From: Opitutales bacterium
GTDB lineage: Bacteria; Verrucomicrobiota; Verrucomicrobiae; Opitutales; CAG-312
Assembly (NCBI GenBank): GCA_017623955.1
Contig: JAGAOA010000250.1
Span: forward strand, 1 to 6,149
Reading direction: 5' to 3'
Length of the DNA: 6,149 nt
In this document: positions 1-5,592 of the stretch, piece after piece
Layout of the letters: each line of letters opens with the position of its first letter
Position numbering within the stretch: position 1 is the stretch's first letter
Translations under genes and position numbers: made by a program
Notes under the pieces: generated by a model
What the model was told of the DNA's origin: nothing
Databases searched by the model: none
The model's input: the letters and a program-made list of their open reading frames with translations, nothing else

Positions 1-1874
1 GCCCATTTATTATAGATACCACCACCAAATTGTCCTGAACCATTAGCTATAGTAACGGTATCCAAAACTGCCGATTCTGTTAAAACTTTAGATTTATCAT
101 TAGATACATTTGTATAGTCATTAACGAAAACTTGATAAGAATTTTCACCATCTAATATGGTTTCATTTTTAGAATCTCGTTGACTATTACTTGTTTCTGT
201 TCCAGTAAAACCGCCATAGATGGCGACATTATTTTTCATAGTCATCGCCGAACCATATTTGTACGTACCTTGAGCTATCCAAACTTCTCCACCACCCATA
301 TTATGTGCAACATTTATAGCTGGTTGAACTTTTGCAAAAGCGTTTTCCCAAGATGTACCATCCATATCTCCACTTCCACCTTCAACTACATAGCAAATTC
401 CTGTATACTTTGAAACCCTAACTTGGACTGTTTTCGATTGAACTGTACCCATTGGATTTGTAATTACACAATAATACGTACCTGCATTAGAAGCTCGAAT
501 ATTATCGATGAGCAATACTGCACTATCCGAATTCCTTATAAATTTACCATTATAATACCATTTGTATGTCATTTTTCCACCACCAGTTACAGACACTACT
601 AGCTCTCTAGAATCTCCTTCACTAGCTTTAAATGGCAATGGCTCGACTACAATATCTGGACGTACTACATATTCATTCGCACCAATTGTCGGAGTATCCT
701 GAGAACGCCCCATATCACGAGCGTCTGATTCCACGCCTTCTACAATCTGACCAGCATAAATAGCTGAACTACCGGTTCCCAATGCTACAGTTTGAACCAT
801 ACCTCCATTATCTGCCAATCCTTGAAGTTTTGGATCAGTAGTTATGACATTCATATTGGAACCGACATAATCTTTTATTACGCAAGACTTCAGCGTTACA
901 TTATCTCCTATACCAGAAAACTCATTGTCTGTTTTGGCTGTGTTATTCCAAATAATACAATTTGTAAGTGTAAAAATAGAAAGTTCCGATTTATATATTG
1001 CACCGCCTTTTGACTTAGCAACATTATTTGTAAATGTACAATTAATATATTCAGGTTCAGATGTCTCTTCATCACTGGCAACAGCACCTCCATTAGTTCC
1101 AGCCGTATTAGCATAAAATGTACAATTTGTAAATACTGGTGGCGAGTCTCTGTAATCTTCAGAGTTCATTGATGTGCCTTTGCCATTGTATATTGCACCT
1201 CCTATATCCGATTTATTATTTACAAATGTACATGCCAAAACTTTTAGATTTGATCCTTCATTTGCTATGGCACCACCTTTTGATGTTGCTTCATTATCTC
1301 TAAATGTACAATTCGAAATTGTTGGAGATGCGTACTTATTATAGATACCTCCACCTAATGACCCTTTTGCATTGGCAATTGTAACAGAATCTAACAGCGA
1401 TGTTTCTGTTAATATCAAACGTTTTACTTCTGGAATTTCTTCAGTCTCGCCTTCTGATTCTTCATCTTTCTTAGATATAAGCTCTTCGTATTCCTTATAT
1501 GCTTCAAATTCTTTAGTATAATCGTTTACAATAACCTGATACTTATTCTCCCCATCTAATATGGTTTCGTTGCCTGGAACGCGTTGCTTTAACAACATTT
1601 CATTTCCACGAAAACCTCCATAGATTTTCACATGCATCTTCATTCGCAAAGGAGAACCATTTTTATATGTACCTTTGGCAATCCAAACTTCACCAGGAGA
1701 TTCCAATGTAGCATCCTTGGCAGCTGCATCTATTGCTGCTTGCACACTGGCAAAAGAAACATGCCATGTTTTCCCGCTATTTGTATCTTTTCCAGATGGA
1801 GTAACATAATAACGTGCGGCAAAAAGCGAAACCGCTGAAAATAAAATAGTCAGAGTAAATAGAATGTTTTTCAT
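1..1874 (-). CDS. Secreted modular beta-helix surface protein with Ig-like domain (3' end cut by window edge)
   Basis: An open frame of 624 codons with no stop runs from the ATG at 1874-1872 off the left edge. Residues 1-20 form a signal peptide (Lys at 2, a hydrophobic core, then SLFAA), so the product is exported. Residues 22-120 form a leading module (EVWIAKGTYK, IYGGF, ETILDGEN). Residues 165-310 are a right-handed parallel beta-helix made of rungs of type CTF..N.A...GGAI, with Cys at 189, 215, 251, 279 and 306. Residues 347-402 (DPKLQGLADNGG, then IGANEY) resemble the closing segment of choice-of-anchor-Q proteins. Residues 406-490 are an Ig-like domain (YKWYYNG around Trp439; NAGTYYC ending at Cys469). 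From Tyr495 the leading module starts again. Proteins of this build are usually cell-surface or secreted adhesin-like or carbohydrate-contacting proteins; no catalytic residues are recognisable, so the function is unknown. The C-terminal anchor or sorting signal is outside the window. Confidence 0.88.
   Translation of the reverse strand, partial: MKNILFTLTILFSAVSLFAARYYVTPSGKDTNSGKTWHVSFASVQAAIDAAAKDATLESPGEVWIAKGTYKNGSPLRMKMHVKIYGGFRGNEMLLKQRVPGNETILDGENKYQVIVNDYTKEFEAYKEYEELISKKDEESEGETEEIPEVKRLILTETSLLDSVTIANAKGSLGGGIYNKYASPTISNCTFRDNEATSKGGAIANEGSNLKVLACTFVNNKSDIGGAIYNGKGTSMNSEDYRDSPPVFTNCTFYANTAGTNGGAVASDEETSEPEYINCTFTNNVAKSKGGAIYKSELSIFTLTNCIIWNNTAKTDNEFSGIGDNVTLKSCVIKDYVGSNMNVITTDPKLQGLADNGGMVQTVALGTGSSAIYAGQIVEGVESDARDMGRSQDTPTIGANEYVVRPDIVVEPLPFKASEGDSRELVVSVTGGGKMTYKWYYNGKFIRNSDSAVLLIDNIRASNAGTYYCVITNPMGTVQSKTVQVRVSKYTGICYVVEGGSGDMDGTSWENAFAKVQPAINVAHNMGGGEVWIAQGTYKYGSAMTMKNNVAIYGGFTGTETSNSQRDSKNETILDGENSYQVFVNDYTNVSNDKSKVLTESAVLDTVTIANGSGQFGGGIYNKW
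3..392 (-). repeat. Beta-helix protein module, copy 2 (runs off left edge)
   Basis: Starting at Tyr495, the leading module is repeated after the Ig-like domain. The offset to copy 1 is 1416 bp at the conserved Trp of the TSWENAFA block, 1404 bp at IYGGF and 1329 bp at GGGIYNK. The shifts are exact multiples of three (12 and 75 bp), so the indels are in frame. Codons have diverged more than residues, so this is an old duplication under selection rather than a recent tandem copy. The rungs that should follow lie outside the window. Confidence 0.85.
1032..1310 (-). repeat. Short in-gene repeats encoding beta-helix rungs
   Basis: The nonamer TGTACATTT (minus strand, encoding Cys-Thr-Phe) occurs four times, at 1302-1310, 1224-1232, 1116-1124 and 1032-1040. 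Each copy begins one beta-helix rung and is followed 8-13 residues later by a Gly-Gly-Ala motif. A fifth, degenerate rung has Cys306 (NCIIWNN). Spacing between rung cysteines is 26, 36, 28 and 27 residues. The repeats reflect protein structure, not a mobile or CRISPR-like element. Confidence 0.8.
1332..1808 (-). repeat. Beta-helix protein module, copy 1
   Basis: Residues 23 to about 181 form the first copy of a module that recurs 472 residues later. Shared blocks are GEVWIA, GTYK, IYGGF, NETILDGEN, VNDYT and GGGIYNK. By hand alignment, 41 of 60 residues from GEVWIA to VNDYT are identical between copies. Copy 1 carries a 25-residue net insertion (within residues 121-151) that is rich in Glu and Lys and is absent from copy 2. 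Confidence 0.85.
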
Positions 1875-1913
1875 TTTCTTAACTTAATATACATTTTTAA
1901 AACAAACGTTATA

Positions 1914-1942
1914 AATGTAAGCAACAACCTCTAATAAGTCAA
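1914..1942 (-). promoter_or_regulatory. Candidate promoter of the beta-helix gene
   Basis: On the minus strand, TTGACT (1942-1937) is followed after 17 bp by TACATT (1919-1914), a fair match to a sigma-70-type promoter. Transcription would start near 1907 and leave a leader of about 33 nt before the ATG at 1874. A Bacteroidota-type TAnnTTTG element is not exact here; the closest string is TAACGTTTG, with one base too many. This is a by-eye prediction only. Confidence 0.4.
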
Positions 1943-1952
1943 GCCCATTGAC
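1938..1952. promoter_or_regulatory. Inverted repeat GTCAA-N5-TTGAC (candidate operator)
   Basis: A perfect 5-bp inverted repeat, GTCAA GCCCA TTGAC, lies in the divergent intergenic region. It overlaps the -35 hexamer of the candidate beta-helix promoter, where a repressor or activator could bind. Short arms make chance occurrence quite possible. Confidence 0.3.
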
Positions 1953-2004
1953 AAAAAAAACTTCAACAAAAGACAGAAAAAGAACAAGTTGATATTTTTA
2001 GGTT

Positions 2005-2033
2005 TTGACATTGTTTTAGTGATTTGTCAATAT
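2005..2033 (+). promoter_or_regulatory. Candidate promoter and inverted repeat upstream of the SUMF1-like gene
   Basis: A perfect TTGACA (2005-2010), a 17-bp spacer ending in an extended TG (2025-2026) and a weak -10, CAATAT (2028-2033), form a possible promoter. TTGACA (2005-2010) and TGTCAA (2025-2030) are also perfect inverted-repeat arms 14 bp apart, so the site could instead be an operator. If it is the promoter, transcription starts near 2040, after the ATG at 2032, which would favour the in-frame ATG at 2044. Confidence 0.35.
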
Positions 2034-3720
2034 GGGCGTGTTTATGAATTTTGGAAAAATTATATTAGTATTGGTAGCTGCCATATTGGTGATTGGTAGC
2101 TTTTATGTTTTGACTTTATTTTCCCCTAGTCCAATAGAAGATGATTCTTTTATGTATGTGGGAACAGATAAGGAAAATTCCGCTATATTGCTTGAATCAG
2201 AAAAGCTTGAAAAAGAATTCGAACAAATGGCGACTCAGAAAGGCTTAACCGAAGAAACTGTTGCAATTTTACGTAAATCTATAAGATTGCAAGAAGTGTA
2301 CATCGATAGAGCTATAACTCGCGATAGAGCCCCCGCTGAACGTCTCATAAAATTAAGGAAAAGGCTCCAAAATATAGAAGCAAAACCAATCTCAGAAATA
2401 GTAGATTCTCTTGAACAAAAAGCAAAAGACGCTGAAGAGAAAAATAATATTGTTGAGGCTGAAAAATATTTGACAGAAGCGTATACGATGCAAAATAAAA
2501 TAAATATAGACTACGCGCTGTCTAAATATAGAAATGTTCATAGAGCGTTGAAATTCGACAACGATGCAAAAGCATTGCGTGCACGTCCTATCTATTTAAA
2601 AAGCGTTGAAGCTGAAAAGAAAGCACGAGATGCAATCGAAACTAAGGATTGGAACAAAGCTCGTGAAGAATTCGGGAAAGCTATAACATATCTAACAAAA
2701 ATTAATTCTGAATTCCCAAATTCATCTTATACAGATTTTTCTAGACTTCAGTCGCTAGACATAGAATTAGAGTCGCTAAAAAGTGCAACTCTGTTTATAA
2801 AGCTTGAAGACGCTATAAAAAAAGCTGAAGACGCTAAACAACAAAATAACTTCCCTGTTGCAGCTGAAGCGTATGGCGATGCAGTAGAACTTCAACGTAC
2901 TATAAATAAGACGTATCCACATAGTAGACACGCATCAGACGAAAATCTTGCTAAATTGGAAAAAAATAAGAATAACGCATACAGCTGGGATTACGCAAAT
3001 ACTATCAAAGAACAAGAAAAAAAGTTGTCGGTTGCAATTAAAAATAGCGATATAAATGCTATTGCAGAAATTTCTTCTAATCTCTTGAGCAAAGTAGAAC
3101 AATTCAAAACTGATTATCCTCATAGCGATTTGTTATCTCAAGATATTATTTTGAAATTGCGTTACATAAGCTTTATGATTCGCGATATAACAACAATTCA
3201 AAACTTGGTACTTAGCAATCTCATTCCAATTAATGGAAAGAAAATGCTAAAGACTGAAGTATCGCAAAAATTGTATAAGTTGGTAATGAAAGAAAATCCT
3301 AGTAGATATCTCGATGATGATAACCCAATAGATTCTGTTTCGTACGACGATGTTGAACGTTTTTGTTCAAGATTATCTTGGTTGCTATCATCAAAAGTAT
3401 CGGTACCTTCAGAAGAAGATTTTACTTCGGCAATAGGTTCATTACGTTATGCAAACATAAATGATATTTCGTGGAATAATTCAAATAGCAATTCACATAC
3501 TCATAAAATTGCCACAAAAAAAATGAATGACAAAGGCTTTTACGACTTAATTGGCAACGTTGAAGAATTTGTTATATCTAAGGATTTAAATGATTCTATT
3601 ATGGTTATGGGTGGAAGTGCTCAGACAACAACCGACGCCATTTTAGATTTAGCAAAAAAGAAAGTTGATTTTAAAACAAGAAATAGAATTTTAGGATTTA
3701 GAATTGTTGTAGAAAATTAA
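2032..3720 (+). CDS. Membrane-anchored helical-repeat protein with C-terminal SUMF1/FGE-like domain
   Basis: The protein has 562 residues. Residues 9-30 form one hydrophobic segment after a short N-terminus with one Lys, which fits a signal anchor with the rest outside the cytoplasm. Residues 50-118 are charged helix. Residues 120-387 are four helical-hairpin repeats with an exact period of 67 residues. From about residue 395 a formylglycine-generating-enzyme-like fold follows: EVSQKLYKLVMKENPS (409-424), NPIDSVSYDDVERFC (431-445), VPSEEDF (458-464), GFYDLIGNVEEF (502-513), GGS (527-529) and GFRIVVE (555-561). The domain is only about 168 residues and lacks the catalytic Cys pair of true FGE; its only Cys (445) sits in a different conserved motif. 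It is therefore probably a structural or ligand-binding domain, and the function is unknown. The start is uncertain: ATG at 2032 or, four codons on, at 2044; neither has a Shine-Dalgarno sequence. The stop is 1 bp before hisA. Confidence 0.85.
   Translation: MGVFMNFGKIILVLVAAILVIGSFYVLTLFSPSPIEDDSFMYVGTDKENSAILLESEKLEKEFEQMATQKGLTEETVAILRKSIRLQEVYIDRAITRDRAPAERLIKLRKRLQNIEAKPISEIVDSLEQKAKDAEEKNNIVEAEKYLTEAYTMQNKINIDYALSKYRNVHRALKFDNDAKALRARPIYLKSVEAEKKARDAIETKDWNKAREEFGKAITYLTKINSEFPNSSYTDFSRLQSLDIELESLKSATLFIKLEDAIKKAEDAKQQNNFPVAAEAYGDAVELQRTINKTYPHSRHASDENLAKLEKNKNNAYSWDYANTIKEQEKKLSVAIKNSDINAIAEISSNLLSKVEQFKTDYPHSDLLSQDIILKLRYISFMIRDITTIQNLVLSNLIPINGKKMLKTEVSQKLYKLVMKENPSRYLDDDNPIDSVSYDDVERFCSRLSWLLSSKVSVPSEEDFTSAIGSLRYANINDISWNNSNSNSHTHKIATKKMNDKGFYDLIGNVEEFVISKDLNDSIMVMGGSAQTTTDAILDLAKKKVDFKTRNRILGFRIVVEN
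2389..3192 (+). repeat. Four 67-residue helical repeats in the SUMF1-like protein
   Basis: Four units of exactly 67 residues cover roughly residues 120-387. The turn residue lies at Asn139, Asn273, Asp206 and Asp340, all in register. KAKDA (130), KARDA (197) and KAEDA (264) keep the same spacing. The proline of the aromatic-Pro-(Asn/His)-Ser ending lies at 229, 296 and 363; unit 1 has a degenerate version (YALSKY from 161). The pattern resembles TPR-like hairpins, as in periplasmic scaffold proteins, but the unit is longer than a 34-residue TPR and is close to a pair of them. Confidence 0.75.
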
Positions 3721-3721
3721 T

Positions 3722-4459
3722 ATGAAAATTTATCCAGCAGTAGACATAAAAGATGGTAAATGTGTGCGTCTGCGCAAGGGTGCTGCAGACGATAAAACTG
3801 TTTACTTTGAAAATCCAGTTGATGCAGCAAAAGCTTTTGTAGATGCCGGCTCTAAAACTATCCACGTTGTTGATTTAGATGGCGCATTTGAGGGACAAAT
3901 GATAAATCTAAAAACAATTTCAGCAATAGCTGAGCTTGGAATGTTTGTAGAACTCGGTGGCGGTATGCGAGACGAAAACGCAGTAAAGGCTGCATTTAAT
4001 GCTGGAGTGTCTCGTGCAATCATTGGCACAAAAGCATGTACTAATCCCGAATTTGCAATCGAACTGGCTCAAAAATATGGAGAAAAAATAGCAGTTGGTA
4101 TTGATGCCAAAGGCGGAATGGTTGCCATTAAAGGTTGGGTAGAAGTTTCACAAACATCTGCACTTGATTTAGCATCAAAATTAGCCAAAGGCGGAGTAAA
4201 AACATTTATATATACTGATATAGATACCGATGGTATGCTTTCGGGTGTAAATATTCTAGCTCAAAAACAAATGCTAGAAACTTTGACTAAATACGATGCA
4301 AATTTGATTGCCTCTGGAGGTGTTGCATCAATTATTGACATTCAAAAGCTTTTAGAATTAGACAAACAATATATTAACCTCGATGGTGTTATAGTTGGTA
4401 AGGCTATCTATGAGCAAAAAATTAATCTCAAAGATGCAATAACATTAGTCAATGGATAA
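3722..4459 (+). CDS. hisA: 1-(5-phosphoribosyl)-5-[(5-phosphoribosylamino)methylideneamino]imidazole-4-carboxamide isomerase (HisA)
   Basis: HisA catalyses the fourth step of histidine synthesis in the cytoplasm, an Amadori rearrangement turning ProFAR into PRFAR. The 245-residue length is normal for this (beta/alpha)8 barrel. The catalytic aspartates of the family are present: Asp8 in IYPAVDIKDGKCVRL and Asp128 in AVGIDAKGG. The phosphate-binding glycines are seen at ELGGGMR (77-83), IASGGVAS (196-203) and VIVGKAIYE (223-231), and the TDIDTDGM segment is at 165-172. The two-fold half-barrel similarity typical of HisA/HisF is visible. IYPAVDIKDG and the overall pattern indicate HisA rather than HisF. 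It starts 1 bp after the preceding stop and its last 8 bp overlap the next gene, so it is probably translated from a shared mRNA. No other his gene is in the window. There is no Shine-Dalgarno sequence. Confidence 0.95.
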   Translation: MKIYPAVDIKDGKCVRLRKGAADDKTVYFENPVDAAKAFVDAGSKTIHVVDLDGAFEGQMINLKTISAIAELGMFVELGGGMRDENAVKAAFNAGVSRAIIGTKACTNPEFAIELAQKYGEKIAVGIDAKGGMVAIKGWVEVSQTSALDLASKLAKGGVKTFIYTDIDTDGMLSGVNILAQKQMLETLTKYDANLIASGGVASIIDIQKLLELDKQYINLDGVIVGKAIYEQKINLKDAITLVNG

Positions 4460-5321
4460 AATTGAAATTCTCTCTGCCCCATCGAGCGATTATGAATTGT
4501 TAGATAGTGGCGATAAGCTAAAACTTGAACGCTTTGGCAATGTTATAACAATCCGAAGTGAACCTAAGGCTTGGTGGTCTCGTACTGCGCCCAAATTGTG
4601 GGATAAAGCTGATTGCACATATATTGAAGGCGATAAAAAAGGATGGCGTTACAATTCTAAAACATCTGCTCCTATCCTAAATTTTGACGGTGTAAAATTT
4701 TGTACTAAATTTATGGATGGCACAAAACATCTAGGTGTTTTCCCTGAACAACTGCCACATTGGAAATTTATAACAGAATCTGTAAAAAACGCAAAATGTA
4801 CAAACTCTCCAAAATTGTTAAATCTGTTTGGATATACAGGTGCGGCAAGTTTGTTTGCGGCAAAAGCTGGATTTGAGGTTACACATATTGATGCATCTAA
4901 ACCATCTGTGGAATGGGCTAGAAAAAATCAACAAATTTCTGGGTTGGAAGAACGTAAGATAAGATGGATTGTTGATGATGCTTTAAAATTTGCAAAACGC
5001 GAAGAACGTAGAGGAATAAAATACGATGCAATAGTATTAGATCCGCCAGCCTTTGGAAGAGGTCCCAAAGGTGAATTATGGAAACTAGAAAAAATGTTGC
5101 CACAATTATTGGAGGCTTGTAGAAATATTATTTCAAACAAACCTATGTTTGTTTTAATTACGCTCTACTCGATAGAAGCATCTTCTATAATGGCAGGAAA
5201 TATGTTAAAGCAATATTTTGGCGATATTCAAAATTTCAATGTTAGTCAAGGTGAATTGGTGCTAAAATCCGCAAATGGATTCGATTTACCCCTATCTATA
5301 TGGGCAAAATGCCAATTTTAA
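4452..5321 (+). CDS. Class I SAM-dependent methyltransferase, RlmI/RlmK-related (probable rRNA methyltransferase)
   Basis: The protein has 289 residues. The N-terminal part (DYELLDSGDKLKLERFG, 13-29) and GVFPEQLPHW (95-104) are typical of the family related to the 23S rRNA methyltransferases RlmI and RlmK-type domains. The SAM site shows motif I NLFGYTGAASLFAAKAG (124-140), the acidic end of strand 2 at HIDASK (145-150), DDALKFAKRE (175-184) and the motif IV region VLDPPAFGRGPKGELWKLE (195-213). The N-terminal PUA RNA-binding domain of RlmI is absent, so substrate and modified base cannot be assigned; 23S rRNA is the best guess. There is no TCx catalytic-cysteine motif of the m5C type in the C-terminal part (ITLYSIEAS at 236-244 occupies the place). 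It overlaps the end of hisA by 8 bp, suggesting translational coupling, and is the last gene before a terminator. Confidence 0.85.
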   Translation: MDKIEILSAPSSDYELLDSGDKLKLERFGNVITIRSEPKAWWSRTAPKLWDKADCTYIEGDKKGWRYNSKTSAPILNFDGVKFCTKFMDGTKHLGVFPEQLPHWKFITESVKNAKCTNSPKLLNLFGYTGAASLFAAKAGFEVTHIDASKPSVEWARKNQQISGLEERKIRWIVDDALKFAKREERRGIKYDAIVLDPPAFGRGPKGELWKLEKMLPQLLEACRNIISNKPMFVLITLYSIEASSIMAGNMLKQYFGDIQNFNVSQGELVLKSANGFDLPLSIWAKCQF

Positions 5322-5344
5322 GATAGTTTTGTTTAATTTTAAAC

Positions 5345-5381
5345 ATAAATCGGAGTTCCTGAAAACTCCGATTTATTATTT
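5345..5381 (+). terminator. Intrinsic terminator after the methyltransferase gene
   Basis: A perfect 13-bp stem (5345-5357 paired with 5364-5376, core CGGAG/CTCCG) with a 6-nt loop is followed by a T-rich tail. It lies 24 bp after the methyltransferase stop and probably ends the SUMF1-like/hisA/methyltransferase transcript. The A-rich 5' side would be compatible with weaker action on the other strand. Confidence 0.85.
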
Positions 5382-5428
5382 TCATATATAATTAATTATT
5401 AATAATATAAAAATTTTTTGTTTTTTGA

Positions 5429-5457
5429 TTGACGTGTTGAAAATAAAACAATTTTAT
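5429..5457 (+). promoter_or_regulatory. Candidate promoter of the ribonucleotide reductase gene
   Basis: TTGACG (5429-5434), a 17-bp spacer and TTTTAT (5452-5457) form a plausible sigma-70-type promoter behind a very AT-rich upstream stretch (5376-5427) that could act as an UP element. Start of transcription would be near 5464, leaving a leader of roughly 130 nt. A register with -10 TTATAT (5454-5459) is also possible. Confidence 0.4.
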
Positions 5458-5463
5458 ATGCTA

Positions 5464-5592
5464 CAAATACTTTCTTTGGGCTAAAGGCTCTATATATTTT
5501 TATATTGCCTTGCGGGTCTGTTTTTTACCACAATTTAAGCCTACTATGAGTATTACCCCTTTAAAAAATTAACAATACAAACACACTAAAAA
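5464..5592 (+). other. Long 5' leader of the ribonucleotide reductase gene, possibly structured
   Basis: This stretch has no open frame of note. It can fold a hairpin, AAGGC (5484-5488) with GCCTT (5507-5511), holding an inner ATATA-TTTT-TATAT stem (5492-5505). Competing pairings are possible: TAAAGG (5482-5487) with CCTTTA (5558-5563), GGGT (5514-5517) with ACCC (5555-5558), and GGCT (5479/5480-5482) with AGCC (5538-5541). No B12 box (GCCACTG-like) or other known cobalamin-riboswitch landmark is seen, and no clear NrdR-box pair. The A-rich 15 nt before the ATG lacks a Shine-Dalgarno sequence. Confidence 0.3.

Noticed and set aside
1032..1310. Regularly spaced short repeat resembling a CRISPR-like array
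   Set aside because: The repeated nonamer is only 9 bp, spacing varies (78-108 bp), and it encodes the Cys-Thr-Phe of successive beta-helix rungs in frame.
180..1838. Several small open frames on the plus strand (180-413, 792-1013, 925-1116, 1632-1838) and one in another minus frame (908-1114)
   Set aside because: All lie opposite or out of frame within the 624-codon beta-helix gene, have unusual composition (Cys/Ile/Ser-rich) and no start signals; they are shadows.
2935..3123. Minus-strand open frame inside the SUMF1-like gene
   Set aside because: It is antisense to well-structured repeat-coding sequence and Phe/Ile-rich, as expected of a reversed AT-rich frame.
3214..3720. Active formylglycine-generating enzyme / sulfatase maturation factor
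   Set aside because: The domain is short and lacks the catalytic cysteine pair, and no sulfatase gene is nearby.
3802..4029. Minus-strand open frame inside hisA
   Set aside because: It lies entirely within a conserved enzyme gene and has no promoter or family resemblance.
4918..5140. Two minus-strand open frames inside the methyltransferase gene
   Set aside because: They overlap each other and the conserved DPP motif region on the opposite strand; shadows.
5464..5592. Cobalamin riboswitch upstream of nrdJ
   Set aside because: No B12 box or the conserved core strings of the class are present; only generic AT-rich hairpins are visible.
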